In this document: positions 24,574 to 36,545 of the stretch, piece by piece | Position numbering within the stretch: position 1 is the first letter of the stretch | Layout: each line of letters opens with the position of its first letter | Assembly (NCBI GenBank): GCA_963383645.1 | Contig: OY726560.1 | Location: 66,085,823-66,149,822, forward strand | Direction: 5' to 3' | DNA length: 64,000 nt | From: Muscardinus avellanarius | Lineage: Eukaryota > Chordata > Mammalia > Rodentia > Gliridae | Program-made: the position numbers and the translations under genes | The notes under the pieces: generated by a model | The model's database searches: none | What the model saw: only the letters and a program-made list of their open reading frames with translations | What the model was told of the DNA's origin: nothing

Positions 24574-27500
24574 GGATAATTTTTTTAAAAAAAACACACA
24601 AAAAAATGCAGAGACTGCATAGGGTTGCAAAGCCTAAAATACTTATCATCCCTTTAGAGAAAGATTGTCCCTACACTACCACGCTTTGTACTTTGTGCTG
24701 ACTCCATTTACTCCTGACTGCAGAACAACAGGACCATTAAATGACAGCCACACCGAGGCTCACATATCTGCTTATTCAGTGCAGGCATACCCTGTTTGCA
24801 TCTGGCGCTCCAAAGAAACACAGATCAGCAGAAGAATTAGTTAGGATAGGTGAAGCAGCTATAACAAATAGGCCTATAATATAATGGTTCAAACTCAATT
24901 GAAATGATTGTCTTTCTTTCTAACCAGTCCAGATTGGATATTTTTGGTTGCTTGGTTAGGGCAGGGCTCAGTGGTACTGATCACAATCCCACTATCCTCA
25001 CCATGTAGGATTCAGGGCTAGAGGATTATTGCCATTAGCAGCCGGGCCCACAGAGACAATAGGCAGGAGCAGTGCATGGGAGGCATCATGGGCCTAGCTG
25101 AGAAGGAACACACACCTCTGCCCATGACATTGCCTCAGCCACACGGCCCAGGACCAAGGAAGCTGGGAAATGGGGCCTTGCTGTGTTCCTGGGAAGAAAG
25201 AGAATGGGTTTTTAGCAGTCCTGGCATTAATTCTCCTTTCTGTCACCAAGAAGTGAGACCCAAAGCACACTCTAAGCCCTGGGGGCCCTGGCCACCCTAG
25301 CAGGGTAGCACCCAAGGTTTTGTGGCTGGAATAATAAGTGGCCAAGGCAAGCCCAAAAGGTGGTTTCCAAATCCCAAATCAGATAAAAAAGATGAAATAA
25401 TGTATGGCTCAATTAAAAACTTCTGGATACTGTGGAATGACATAGAATCGAAATCTTCAAAACAAACAAAGCAGTTGTCTGTAGCATTAGGATTTCCAGC
25501 TGAATGAGCTTTCTTAGCCCCTTTCTTTGCCCTCATTGGAGGTTTGTACTCCTCTCCATTAACTGCCAGCTCCTTCCTCCTAATCACCACTAATATTGAG
25601 CTGAAACGTATGTTCTGGCTGTGCCTTATTGAATCAAGTCTTGTTTTTTCTTTTCTTCATGAATGCAGAAAATGAACAGGCGTGCTCCAGCTTCCCAGCA
25701 ACCATGCTTGTCTGCCTCCCTCCCTCTGGCCTTGGGAAAAGCCCCTCATGCCTCTGCCTCCATCTTCCCACCTGTGCAATGAAGAGGATTGCAGGGCTGT
25801 TAGAACAATTCGAAGTCTTTAGAGATACACTCCCAGGCACTCTAAATAAGAGCAGTTCTTGCTTGCTTTGGGAGTTCAGAGGAGAGAGCCAACAATCATG
25901 CATATTTTTGCTGTTCCAGGTAGCAGACAGGAAGAAAGAAAGTAGAGCACTGCCAGTGACCAAACTTATTGGTGAGAAGGCTAGGATATCTATAAAGTAC
26001 ATTTGAGGGATCAGACTCAGAGAAAATGAATAGCAGAAAATGAGCTGAAGTGGCAATGGAATTGTAACCTTGCCCAGGTTTACAGTTTATACTACTATCT
26101 CACATTTATTATCCAGTTAGCTCCTATATTCGAGGAGGAGACTTTGGCTCAGAAAAAAAATGAAATTATTTACCCAGGAAGTATGTCTATGAAGTGGCAA
26201 TACAGGTGTGTAAACTAATTCTAATGGGTCCATTGCCCTCCCAGGAGAGCTGTGCCCAGCCTTGGGTGTCAGGATTTCGTGCTATAGGCCTGGGGAATGT
26301 CAGGAACAATGTTAAACAGTGGAGGGACATGATAGCAGTACACAATTGGGAAGATTAATAAGATTAATCTGATGGCAAAGAAAATTATTGTGCAGCATTC
26401 CTGATAGCATACAATAAAGGCCTAAAAAGTGGCTGTAACACTAGAAAGGGGCGAGATACGAGAGTGGTTACAAATGAACTCTTGATAGGTCTTTGGACTG
26501 CATTTAGCTGGTTAGCCTTCCCCTTGGCACCCTGCGGGCCCCCGTGTGTTAAGGCCAATTTGGCCAGGTCCACGCCAGCTCTCTTCTCCTTCCTCCCTCT
26601 TTGTAACATTTCTTGGCGGCTGTCTCACATTTGGGACTCACTGGGCTTCCTCCACAATCAAAATTAATCTTTGAAATAGCAAAGCTCTCTCTCTTAGTTC
26701 TCTGCTTGAATATTATTTTCACAATGTTGAAAGGGAGTCTCTTAAGTAAGGAGAAAATTAGCACAGTCGAGTGTCAGGTATCTGATCAGGAAAAATGACC
26801 TGATTAGCCCAACCACAGATTTGGATTCTTTTGTCTAATCATCCAGGCAGTAGTTCAACCATAATTCCTTTTTCATATGCATTGCAATATCTTGAGGTAA
26901 TCCAGATTAGTTCTTATTTGCATCAAAATTATAACTTGGCTCTCAAAACATTTATGACAACTGTCCAGTGAGCCTTAGAAACGTGAAAAAATGAATCTCC
27001 TTTGGTGCAGGATTGATGCCTGTGGATAGGAGGAAAGATAGCAGTAGAATCTTGGGCTCTCATGGATTGTACCAATCATTTGAAAAACACTTTTAGTGAT
27101 GTCTCATAAGAAAAGTAATGTTTCAGCATATAATTTTTCTCTTTTCTCAGATAAGGGAGCTAATTTGCAATGCTTGTCCTTAATCTCCTCCCCTGTGAAC
27201 CGCCAGCATGGGGCCTTAAAAATAAACCATTTCTGTACTCAGAGTGCCCGTTCCTGTTTTTCAGCTTCTTTTTACCCAAAACAAAAGGTCCTCAATGGGA
27301 GAGTTTTTAAGTGGCATTCAGGCCCCTTTTGTGGCTGTAATATTAGCATTCTAAATAAGGAATTGTTCAAGCGGCCTAAAACAAGTATTTTTTTTTCCTT
27401 CCATTTTGATTGCTATTGCCCCAAGATTTGCCCTCCTAAGAATACTTAAAAAGATTTGCACGTTGAGCAACAAATGCTCCTAAATCTGCTCACACTGTCA

Positions 27501-28806
27501 GCACCACACCTCAGTGGCCATTACGAGGCTCAGTAACTGCTTGCCAGCAGAGGGTTGGCTGCAGTTAGAATTTAGGAACTCTACCCTTTATTACACAAAC
27601 TCAGAATGTAAGCACCATACCCACGACTAGTCATATTTTCTGAAATAGCTGAACTGTCTTCTAGGAGCTCTAGCTAACCAAAAATTAGTAACTTTCTAAA
27701 ACATGATATATTCTGCATTGTGCTCCAAAGTGATACAGCAATTTCTAGTTTTGATCTCACAGAGGTAATAGGATACAAATTCAAAGAGGAGAGGCACAGG
27801 AGACATTAATCAGATATTTTAAATGAACTTGTATGTTGAAAATAGTGATAGGACAATAGTTAAAAGGCAAATTTCACCTTGTGAAATCATTTTTTTGTCA
27901 TTTATTTGTTGTTAGTAGGAAAACTAGATACTTTGTAAAGCCAGATTGCTAAATCAGAGTCTAAAATTTGAAGAAGTAACTTAGGTCATCAAATAGTTAT
28001 TTGAGGTTTAAACTTAAATAATTCAAATTATATAATTCATATTGTCTTAAATATGTGCTTGCTTTAGTTTACTATTAAAACGTTTGCTTTTCAGTCTGGA
28101 AAACATGAAATAGTAAAAGAAAAAGTAGCAGGACAAAAAATACAAGAGCATAGAAACCAAAACCACATTAAAAATAGGAGCAATTTTTCTTTTAATGCTG
28201 TGTGGGGTATATCTAAGCAATAAGGAGAAACTGCTTCCTCATCAACATTTCAGTGCTGTTTTTAGCTCTTATAATAAAACTGAAATGACTTTTGGACTAC
28301 ATAAGATCTAGTATAACACTTGGCATTTGTGGCATTAAATCAACACTAAAAATCTTGGGCTGTATCTTTTAAAACATAGTTACATAAAAGGTAGAGATAT
28401 TTTCATGGTTAGAGTTAAGGTTTCTAGAGAAGAGAGAAAGACACTTTATTTTTATACTCCAACCTGTTCCAAAAAGCCAAAAAAAAAAAAAAAAGAGAGA
28501 GAGAGATAAACAGGTTTTCCTTTAAGTTTCCATTTCTTTTGAGTCTCAAAAGGACCATGGACACAGTGAGTCAAAAGTAAGAGTTTTTGAGAAGGTAAAT
28601 AAAAATGGGTTTAGAAACTCGTTTCTGAAGCAGCCTCCCTTCTGTAGAGGTCTGTGTTGGCCACTATGAACAGATGACCTTGTCATTTGAAGTTGGCAAA
28701 GGACAGCGTTGTGTTTCTTCTCAACTCTTCCTGGTTGTTTTGCTGAGTGCCTCACTACCTGTTTCCAGCAGGCCGGACTGTGGTTCTCTCCTGAGAATCC
28801 TGTGGT

Positions 28807-28808
<2 letters not shown>

Positions 28809-28852
<44 letters not shown>
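28809..28852. repeat. (TG)n microsatellite without SINE
   Basis: About 22 pure TG units in the SINE-poor part of the long intron. Confidence 0.97.
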
Positions 28853-28853
<1 letters not shown>

Positions 28854-30814
28854 GCGCCAGAATAATGCGCTTCAGTGGTGCTGGCAGGAAGAGAGAGCTA
28901 AGACCAGGAATGTGCAGAACTGACCACAGCCAAGGGGGGGGTTGTTAGGAAAGCCACTGTGGGCTGGCGGGTCACTCGCGGTGCTCCGTCCTGGCTCCCC
29001 ATGCTGTGGCCCTGGCTCAGTTGGCTGTCAACAGAACTCGGGATATCAAAGGTGCCTTGTCATAGAGACAGGGCTGCTGAATGTACAAGAAAAAATAGGT
29101 ATGCTTATGCAAAACTATCAATAACATAGAGCATCTGGCTGCTTTATATTTTCTTTAAAAATCACTAAAAACTCTAATTTCCATTCTTCTCTCCAAGCTT
29201 TACTATGATTAGGGTGAGCAGACAAGCCCGTAACAAGATTTACTTCAGCCACCTCATTGGTAAAATTAGGTTAGGGCTCTTTTCCCTCTTCTTCAGTACC
29301 ACCTTCATGAACATGGTTACCACATAATAAAGTGTAACTTCCTGATGAAGTCAAGAGGATAGGAGATGAGAACATACCACTTTCAAGACAGTGTTTATCT
29401 ATTACAAAGTAGCTAAGATCAAATATCATGTGCAAATACTGGAATTAGCAATGCAGACATGATTATGCTAGTGCTGGACATAAATGGGCAACAGAATAAT
29501 CTGAGCAATGTGAATTTCAGCTGGGCCATTGGAATAAAACAAAAATATTATGAGAATATACCTACTGCCCCTCTTTACAAGGACCTAGAAGGATTCATGG
29601 TGGTTTTCCTATTGGGAGAGATCCAGTGCTAATACAGTGTGGTCCCCGTGGTAATACTACCCCCAATTTAAGACACTATCAAAAGAATTTGTCAGAATAG
29701 AAGTAGTGGATAGTATTCATTACCCTACCCCCCAGCATAGAGTACTTTAGTTGTAGCTCATGATCATTACAAACATCCATAAAGTAATTCAGAAAATTGT
29801 CCCACCAAATGGCACCCTTCTCAAGTTGCACCCACAAAACTTCCTGAGGTGTACAGGCTCTGCTACCCAGAGCACATGCCTGGCCGGGAGCCCCTCCTCT
29901 GCCTCAGTCGTCTTTTGTTTCCTGCCCTGACACTAAGGAACTTTTCAGAAAGTCAGCTTTTTATGTTTATAAAATAACACAAATACAGAAGTGTAGTAGG
30001 TGTCTAGCCGTAATTCCTGCCTTCAGGGAGCTTATAAATTAATAATGCAGGATACTGCTACGTGAATGAATCCTCGACAACAGCCCTTTATTGGGGTAAA
30101 GCTCAACTAATGCTGCTCCAAACCCCTAAGAGTGAAACTGAAGAATCACCAAAGGATTCGCAGTGCTGAGAAGGAAATGCACCTCCTAACATTATTCACG
30201 ATAGGCATTCCTATAAGCTACAATGATTTAACTAGTTCAGAAATCTCTAGGAGGCCAAACGATAACGCTAGCATTGCCGATCAGTTAAAAAAGAGGAAAA
30301 AAAAATTCAGGATCCACAGGATCCATACAACCAAAAAACAAAGGCAAGAGGCCCTAAATGGGTGCTTCTAGGGTTACTGCTATTCTTAAATTACACTGAG
30401 ATTTTTCCTTTGCAGCTGATCAACAGTGCAATGTAACACTGACATTCCTAAATCCATGAGATGAAGATCCTTCAATTATAAATGTAGGGGTTCCTCTGGG
30501 GTCCTAGAAAAGAACACTGTGTATGATAAAAATGAGTGAAGTTAATACAGGCAGAGTGGAGGCTGACATTCTTGAATATATTCTAAAAACCTCATAAATC
30601 TGAATACAGATTACCTACCCAAAGCAAGCCCTAGAACATTCTTCTCAATCAAAGGGGATATGCTGAGGAACTTTATAAGGCTTTTACAATTTTGACTTAA
30701 TTTTTTTGTTTTAAAAGTATGATTTGGGTGTGCTTTAAATTTTCCAAAAAATATCTTTTTAAACCAAGATTTCACCACCCACAAAAAACTAATCATATTT
30801 TGTCAGTGGATGTT

Positions 30815-31085
30815 TTTAATACTTTTAAGATTTTTATTATATAATCTTCCAAACATATGCAAAAGCATATGGAATTGTATAATGAAACCTAAGGTAACCT
30901 CTTCAACTGTAATAAATATCAACTATGTCCTACGCAATCTTTATCTATCGCTACCATATCACTCAGCTGCTCTGTACTGTCCTAAGGCAACTTCTCAAGG
31001 CAAATCTCAGATATCATATGATTCTATTTGTATATGTTTTACTGTATATATAGGATTCCACTAAAAGAATTATTTTTAGAATAGA
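30815..31085 (+). mobile_element. Probable old L1 3' fragment
   Basis: Words such as tggaattgtataatgaaacc, aatatcaactatgtc and caaatctcagatatcatatg resemble the 3' portion of ancient L1 families. It is diverged and the family is not assigned. Confidence 0.4.
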
Positions 31086-31183
31086 AACAATAGATGGTAC
31101 ATAGTAACTTAGCTATTTAGCAAAATTCATAATTTCCTAATATCATTATCTAATAATTATAGTTCTTTCCTGTGTGTGTATAT

Positions 31184-31246
31184 TATACTGTGGCTTGAAC
31201 CCAGGGGAATTCTCCCTCCAAGCTACCCCTCCAGCCCTTTTTTATT

Positions 31247-31285
<39 letters not shown>

Positions 31286-31617
31286 TTTGCAGTACTGGGG
31301 GTGGAACCCATGGGCATTCTACCTTCGAGCTATATCCCTGGCTCTGTTTCTTATTCTTTATTTTGAAACAGGGTCCACTGAGTTACAAAGGCGGCCTAGA
31401 TATGTAGCTGAGGCTGTCTGCAAACTGTGATCCTTCTTTCTCCACTTCCCAATGCTGGGATTATAAGTATATACCACCATACCTGGCTCCTTTTTATTAT
31501 TTTTTGAAACAGGGGCTCACTAGGTTGATGAGAGTCTCACTACTTGCTGAGGTTGTGATTCTCCTGTCTCAGCCTCCCAAGTACTGAGATTACAAGCTTG
31601 TACCACCATATTCTGCT
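31184..31617 (-). mobile_element. Older B1-dID SINE interrupted by a second SINE
   Basis: The ID-like part (31184-31236, ctgtggcttgaacccagggg) and the B1-like part (about 31490-31617, starting tttgaaacaggggctcac) belong together. The inner SINE at 31241-31489 sits in the linker between them. Confidence 0.8.
31241..31489 (-). mobile_element. Inner B1-dID SINE with (TAAA)n tail, nested in another SINE
   Basis: The (TTTA)n run 31241-31289 on the + strand is its tail. The body starts agtactgggggtggaaccca and ends ccaccatacctggct. Confidence 0.85.
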
Positions 31618-31641
31618 TCTTTATTTTTTAAATGTTTAGAG

Positions 31642-31643
<2 letters not shown>

Positions 31644-31693
<50 letters not shown>

Positions 31694-31917
31694 GGAGATT
31701 GAATCCAAAGTCATTTTACCTCCAAGCTACCCCCAGCCTTTTTTTCTTTTTTTCTTTTTGCTTACATTTTAATATATACTTTTATTGGTGTGTTATAGTC
31801 TCAGGGTCTCAGCTAGGTTGCTGACAGTCTCATAAAGTTGCCGAGGCTGGTCTTGAACCTGTGATCCTCTTGTCTCAGCCTCCCTGATATTACAGGCATG
31901 CGCTACCATACCTGGCA
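31644..31917 (-). mobile_element. B1-dID composite SINE with (CA)n tail, diverged
   Basis: (TG)n 31644-31689, then ttactggagattgaatccaa, a T-rich enlarged linker with extra sequence, and the B1 part ending gctaccatacctggca. Confidence 0.8.
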
Positions 31918-31919
31918 AT

Positions 31920-34100
31920 GCTTATTTCTAATTGTAGTAAAATAGACATAACATAAACTTTAACCTCCTAACCATTTTTAAGTATACAGTTCACTAGTAT
32001 TAATTATATTCACGTTTTGTGCATCCACTCTCCAGAACCTTCCCATCTTCCTAAACAGAAAGTCTGCGTCCAGGCAGAAATTCCCTTCTCCCCCTACCCC
32101 AGTTCCTAGCAAACTCTATTCTACTTTCAGTCTTTATGGACTTCAGGTACCTCTTTAAAAGTAGAATCAGATAGCATTTGTTTTTATTTCACTTAGTTCA
32201 GTGTTCTCAAGATGTATACATATTGCAGCATGTTGCGGAATTTTCTTTCTTTTAAAGGCTAATATTCCTTTTGTACATGCATACCATAGTGTGTTTCATA
32301 TTTTGCGTATTTATTCATCAATGAACACTTGAGGTATTTTTACCTTTTGGCTATTGTAGGAGTTCTTAGAATTGTTGGAATTTATATATTTTTTATTTTT
32401 TATTTATTTTTATTTTTTATTTTTTTGTGGGTCTGGGGATGGAACCTAGGGGCATTCAACCTCTGAGCTACACCCCCTGCCCTATTTTTTATTCTTTATT
32501 TAAAATGGTCTCACTAAGTTGCAGAGGGCCTCATTAAGTAGCTGAGGCTGTCCACGAATCACAATCCTCCAGTCTCAGCCTCCCAGATGCTGGGATTACA
32601 AGTGTGCGCCACCATGCCTGGCTATGGAATTTTTTATATATTCTGGATATTAACCGATTAGTGGATATGTGCAAATATTTTTTCCCATTCTTTAGGCTGT
32701 CTTTTCATTCAGTTAATTGTGCCCTTTGCACGTTTTAAATTCTGATTTGATCATTTTTTATTCCATTTTCTTTCTTTTGTTGCCTTATTTTGGGTATCAT
32801 ATCCAAGACTTCATGCCATACCCAATGCTGTGGAGTTTTCCCCCTTAGAGTGTAGCTTTTACATATAGGTCTTTGATATATTTTGAATTAATTTTGTGTA
32901 TAGTATAAGGTAAAGATTCAACTTCTTTCTTTTGCCTGTGGATATACAGTTTTCCCAGCACTGTTTGCTAAAAAGACTATCATTTCCCCCATTGATTTTG
33001 ACACCTTTGTCAGAAATCATTTGCCCATATACATGAGGTTTGTTTCTAGCTCCTTCTTTTCTATTCTATTAGTCTATACATGTGCATTTATGCCAAAACC
33101 ACATTGTTTTGGTTACTGTGGCTTTATAATAAGTTCAAAATTATGAAATGGGAGACCTCTAACTTTTTCTTTTTCAAGACAATTTTAGTTATTTAGCATC
33201 CCTTGAGTTTATATAGTTTTAGGATGGATTCTTTTTTTATTTCTGGGGGGAAAAAAACCCACAAGACAAAATGCATTGGAAACTTGATAGGAGCTGCATT
33301 AAATCACATTGGGTAGTATTGACATCTCATTGCTAAGTCTTACATCTATGAACATGGGATGTCTTTCTATTTATTTGTGTCTTTTTTACTTTCGTTCAGC
33401 AATATTTTCTAGTCTTTAGTATACTAATCTTGCTTTTCCCTTGATTTATTCCTAAATATTCAATTCCTTTGTTGTTGTTGTTGTTGTTCTTACTATTGTG
33501 ACAAATCATTTTTTTTACAAGAATCTTTTTCTTAGTTTTTTTCCTTGTTTGGCTATTTAGTATGTAGAAGCAAAACTGATTTTTGTGTGTTGATTTTGTG
33601 CCTGAGGTTGTGCTGAACATGTTTATTCTAGCATTTTTTTCTGCAGAATCTTTGAGGCTTTTTACATATACAATCATGTCATTGCAGAGAGAGATCATTT
33701 TCCTTCTTCCTTTACAACTTTGATGGCTTTTATTTGTCATTCTTAATTGCTCTGGCTAAGACTTCCATTACTATGTTAAATAGACATGGCAAAAGTGATC
33801 TCCTTCTCATGTTCTTGATCTTAGGCAGAACTTTTTTCAGACAATCACCACTGAGTATAATGTTGGCTGTGGGTCTTACATATATGACCTTTAATTATAT
33901 TCAGGCAGTTTCCTTCTACTCCTACTTTGCTGAGTGTTTTTCTCCAATAATTTTGCTTTTTTTTTTCTAGTTTATCACATTTCTTGTATTTTTTTTAATT
34001 TGTAGATTTTCATTTAGTCTTTTTTTCCCCTTGATTGTTTTTATTGAAGTAACCAAACCATCTGTGCTGTACATCTAGGTTTTCTTGATTGCATCCTTGT
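31920..34100 (-). mobile_element. Old L1 element, antisense (3' UTR and ORF2 3' part), split by a SINE
   Basis: Read on the - strand, 32640-33960 is degenerate ORF2. Antisense hallmarks include ttttcccattctttaggctg, tatacagttttcccagcac and ttactgtggctttataat. 31920-32390 looks like the matching 3' UTR. The composite SINE at 32427-32623 interrupts it. The right edge is uncertain because 33960-34150 could be a second old repeat. There is no intact reading frame. Confidence 0.8.
32427..32623 (-). mobile_element. B1-dID composite SINE inside the antisense L1
   Basis: gggtctggggatggaaccta to gccaccatgcctggct. Flanked by similar ggaattt...tatat sequence. It resembles the copies at 7058 and 34960, which share 'ggtctggggatg'-type ends. 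Confidence 0.9.
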
Positions 34101-34411
34101 TCTGTATTTAAAATCTTCCATTGTCCTCTATGTTTTCTCTAAACTGATAGCTATATCTAGAATGTTAATTAGCTTCAGGTTCTTTTTCATAAGACCTCAT
34201 ATAAGGGTATGTCCAGGAAGAAATGCATGTCTTGTTGCTATTGTTTTTAAAATGTCATTGTCCCAGTGGACAGTCTCTGCCAGCAGTCCATTATGGGATA
34301 TATTTGTTTATCTTTTACATCCCTTTTCTTTAGTTCAAAGATGTAGATTAGGAGGTAGAAGACTCAAAGGGGAGTTTTCTAGACCAAAAGGTTTTTATTT
34401 TTATATTTATT

Positions 34412-34444
<33 letters not shown>

Positions 34445-34652
34445 TTTTTTTTTTTTTGGTGGTACTAGGGTTCCTGGAAGCCCTTCTACCTCCAGGATAC
34501 ACTCCCACAGGTTACACTCCCAGACCTATTTTTTAACTTTTTTATGTGGAAACAGGGTCTCTTAAGCCAGCAAGGCTGGCTCCAAACCAGCGCGATCCTC
34601 CTGTCTCCGCCTCCCAAGCGCGGGGATTACAAGGTACGCCACCACGCCCGGT
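34412..34652 (-). mobile_element. B1-dID composite SINE (younger type) with internal duplication and target duplication
   Basis: Tail of TTTA/TTA/T units, then ggtggtactagggttcctgg. A short piece is doubled (acactcccacaggttacactcccag region). Flanks tagaccaaaaggttttt and tagaccacaaggtcttt are a diverged target duplication. Confidence 0.9.
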
Positions 34653-34959
34653 TTAGACCACAAGGTCTTTAATCCAATTGAACCAAGTATGTACAGATCT
34701 GCTACCATAAAGAAAAGGACAGTTCCTTTCCAAGAGAACTAGCCCAGAGCTTCTTTTGGTGAGACAAAGTCAGTTGCCCCCTCTTTTTAATATCTCTATA
34801 GTGTTCTGACATATCCTTGTTCAGGGATTCCTGATTACCTCTGGTGGACAGCTAGGTGCCCTCAGTGGCTGATGCCATATAACCTGATAGGTGACACATT
34901 GCTTTATTACCTCTTCAAGAGCAGAGCAAATTTTAGCTTACAAGCCAGTTTCTTTTTTT

Positions 34960-35163
34960 GGGGGGAGGGGCCTGGGGATGAAACCCAAGGGCATTCTACC
35001 TCCGAGCTACACCCCTGCCCTATTTTTTATTCTTTATTTTGAAACTGGGTCTCACTGATTTGCAAAGGGCCTCACTAAGTAGCTGAGGCTCTCCGCGAAC
35101 CACGATCCTCTGGTCTCAGCCTCCCAAATGCTGGGATTACAAGCGTGCACCACCTGCCTGGCT
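34960..35163 (-). mobile_element. B1-dID composite SINE (older type) with target duplication
   Basis: cctggggatgaaacccaagg to caccacctgcctggct. Flanks acaagccagttt and ataagccagttt mark the insertion. Confidence 0.92.
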
Positions 35164-35639
35164 ATAAGCCAGTTTATAATCAAGGAGCAAATGTAGTTAA
35201 CTTGTAGGTCTACTTGAACGCTGGTGACTCATTTTAAAGGTAGTTTCAGCTTGCAGCTTGAGTCTAGCTATGACTTTTCTCTGTGGGTAGTTTCCTTTAA
35301 GTCTCTGTATAGGAATAGATATTTAGTAGACTTATGTATAATCTTTAGGGTATGAGACACCTTTGACAACTTCCTGGAGCTAAGTTACATTTCCTGGTGA
35401 TAAGAAACATCTCTGCACCAAGAAGCTTTGTGGGCATCTTTTGGGAGAGCCAATGGTAGCCCTGCCTGGCAGTGACCGTACTACATGCTCCAGCTTAACT
35501 CTTGCCCTAATCATCCTTGCTGTTAACTGGGCTTTTAAGAACATAGTCACCTAAAAAATATTGGCATAAGGAGCTGTCTGAAAATTCTTGATAACTATGG
35601 GGAAAGTCCATTTGGAACTCAGGTTCATATTTTTTTATT

Positions 35640-35855
35640 TTTTTATTTTATTTTATTTATTTATTTTTTTTTTTTTGGTGGTGGTACTGGGGTTCCTGGA
35701 AGTCCTTCTACCTCCAGACTACACTCCCAGACCTGTTTTATATTTTTATTTGGAAACGGTCTCTTAAGCCAGCACGGCTGGCTTCGAACCTGCACAATCC
35801 TCCTGTCTCCGCCTTCCAAGCACGGGGATTACAAGCGTGCACCACCACACCCGGC
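35640..35855 (-). mobile_element. B1-dID composite SINE (younger type)
   Basis: TTTTA tail and T-run, ggtggtactggggttcctgg, the agccagcacggctggct segment, and an end at ccaccacacccggcc. Confidence 0.92.
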
Positions 35856-35906
35856 CAAACTTAGGCTCTTTAAAGGTAGAGTTACACAGGTGGGTGAGAA
35901 TGGTAG

Positions 35907-36260
35907 CTTTTTATCACTATAACAAATGCCCCAACATAATCAAGCTACAAAAAGAAAAGGTTTGTTTGGGCTCACAGTGTTAGACGCTCCAGTCCATGAT
36001 GGATTGGACCTATTGCTTTACCTCATGTGTGGGAAAGCAAAGAAGAGGAAGAGCAAGGGGTGGTTCTATTATCCCTGTTAAGGGAACCCCCCAAATGATC
36101 TGAAGATGTCTCTGTGGCTCAACATCTCAAAGGGTACACAGCATGCCCCAGTAGCTGGTGTACCCTGGTCCCCACATGGGCACCAGGCCTTTACCCATGG
36201 CCTCTGTAGAATACTCAAGACCCAAACAACAGCAGCAACAGCAGCAAGCAAACTGCAGCA
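35907..36260 (-). mobile_element. MaLR-type LTR fragment, antisense
   Basis: The words tttttatcactataacaaat, aggtttgtttgggctcac and aatgatctgaag follow the antisense order of the LTR family at 3908-4385. The end is diverged and runs into a CAG/CAA-rich patch (about 36226-36255). Confidence 0.55.
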
Positions 36261-36399
36261 ATGACTTCTTAACTTCCTTCTAATGAAAGCTGGAGAATGG
36301 ACTGCTGAGCATAGCTTTGATCTTTCAACAGCCTAAACTTCATATCCAATTTGAAGGCAGGAATTGGTAATTTACTGTTTGCCAAGCCCTAGTCCAGAA

Positions 36400-36545
36400 T
36401 TTTACATATATTGACAAAATTGAGTCTTGCAAACAAGCCTATCTTATTCCCGTAAAATTGACAGAGGATTTGAGACCCAAAGGTTAAATAACTTAACCTG
36501 CCCACCACCACACATAGCTAGTAAACAGCAACGTTATAATCCCAG
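36400..36545 (-). mobile_element. MIR-like ancient SINE fragment
   Basis: MIR-like words ttattcccgtaaaattgac, ggttaaataacttaacctg and cacacatagctagtaaacag; only the family resemblance is seen. Confidence 0.4.

Larger units (their letters stand above)
24574..31183. other. SINE-poor stretch in the long EYA1 intron
   Basis: Over 6.6 kb no composite SINE or ID element is seen, while the rest of the window has one every 1-2 kb. It contains a (TG)n run and some possible old repeats (24840-25245, 26095-26400). No coding exon is recognised. The absence may mark constrained regulatory DNA, which is an inference. Confidence 0.6.

Noticed and set aside
25634..26056. Overlapping 125- and 140-codon frames on opposite strands.
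   Set aside because: Neither shows a family signature. Opposed frames of similar length point to chance low stop density.
34162..34536. A 124-codon + strand frame.
   Set aside because: Its second half is a SINE tail and antisense SINE body, and its first half is old repeat. It has no domain features.
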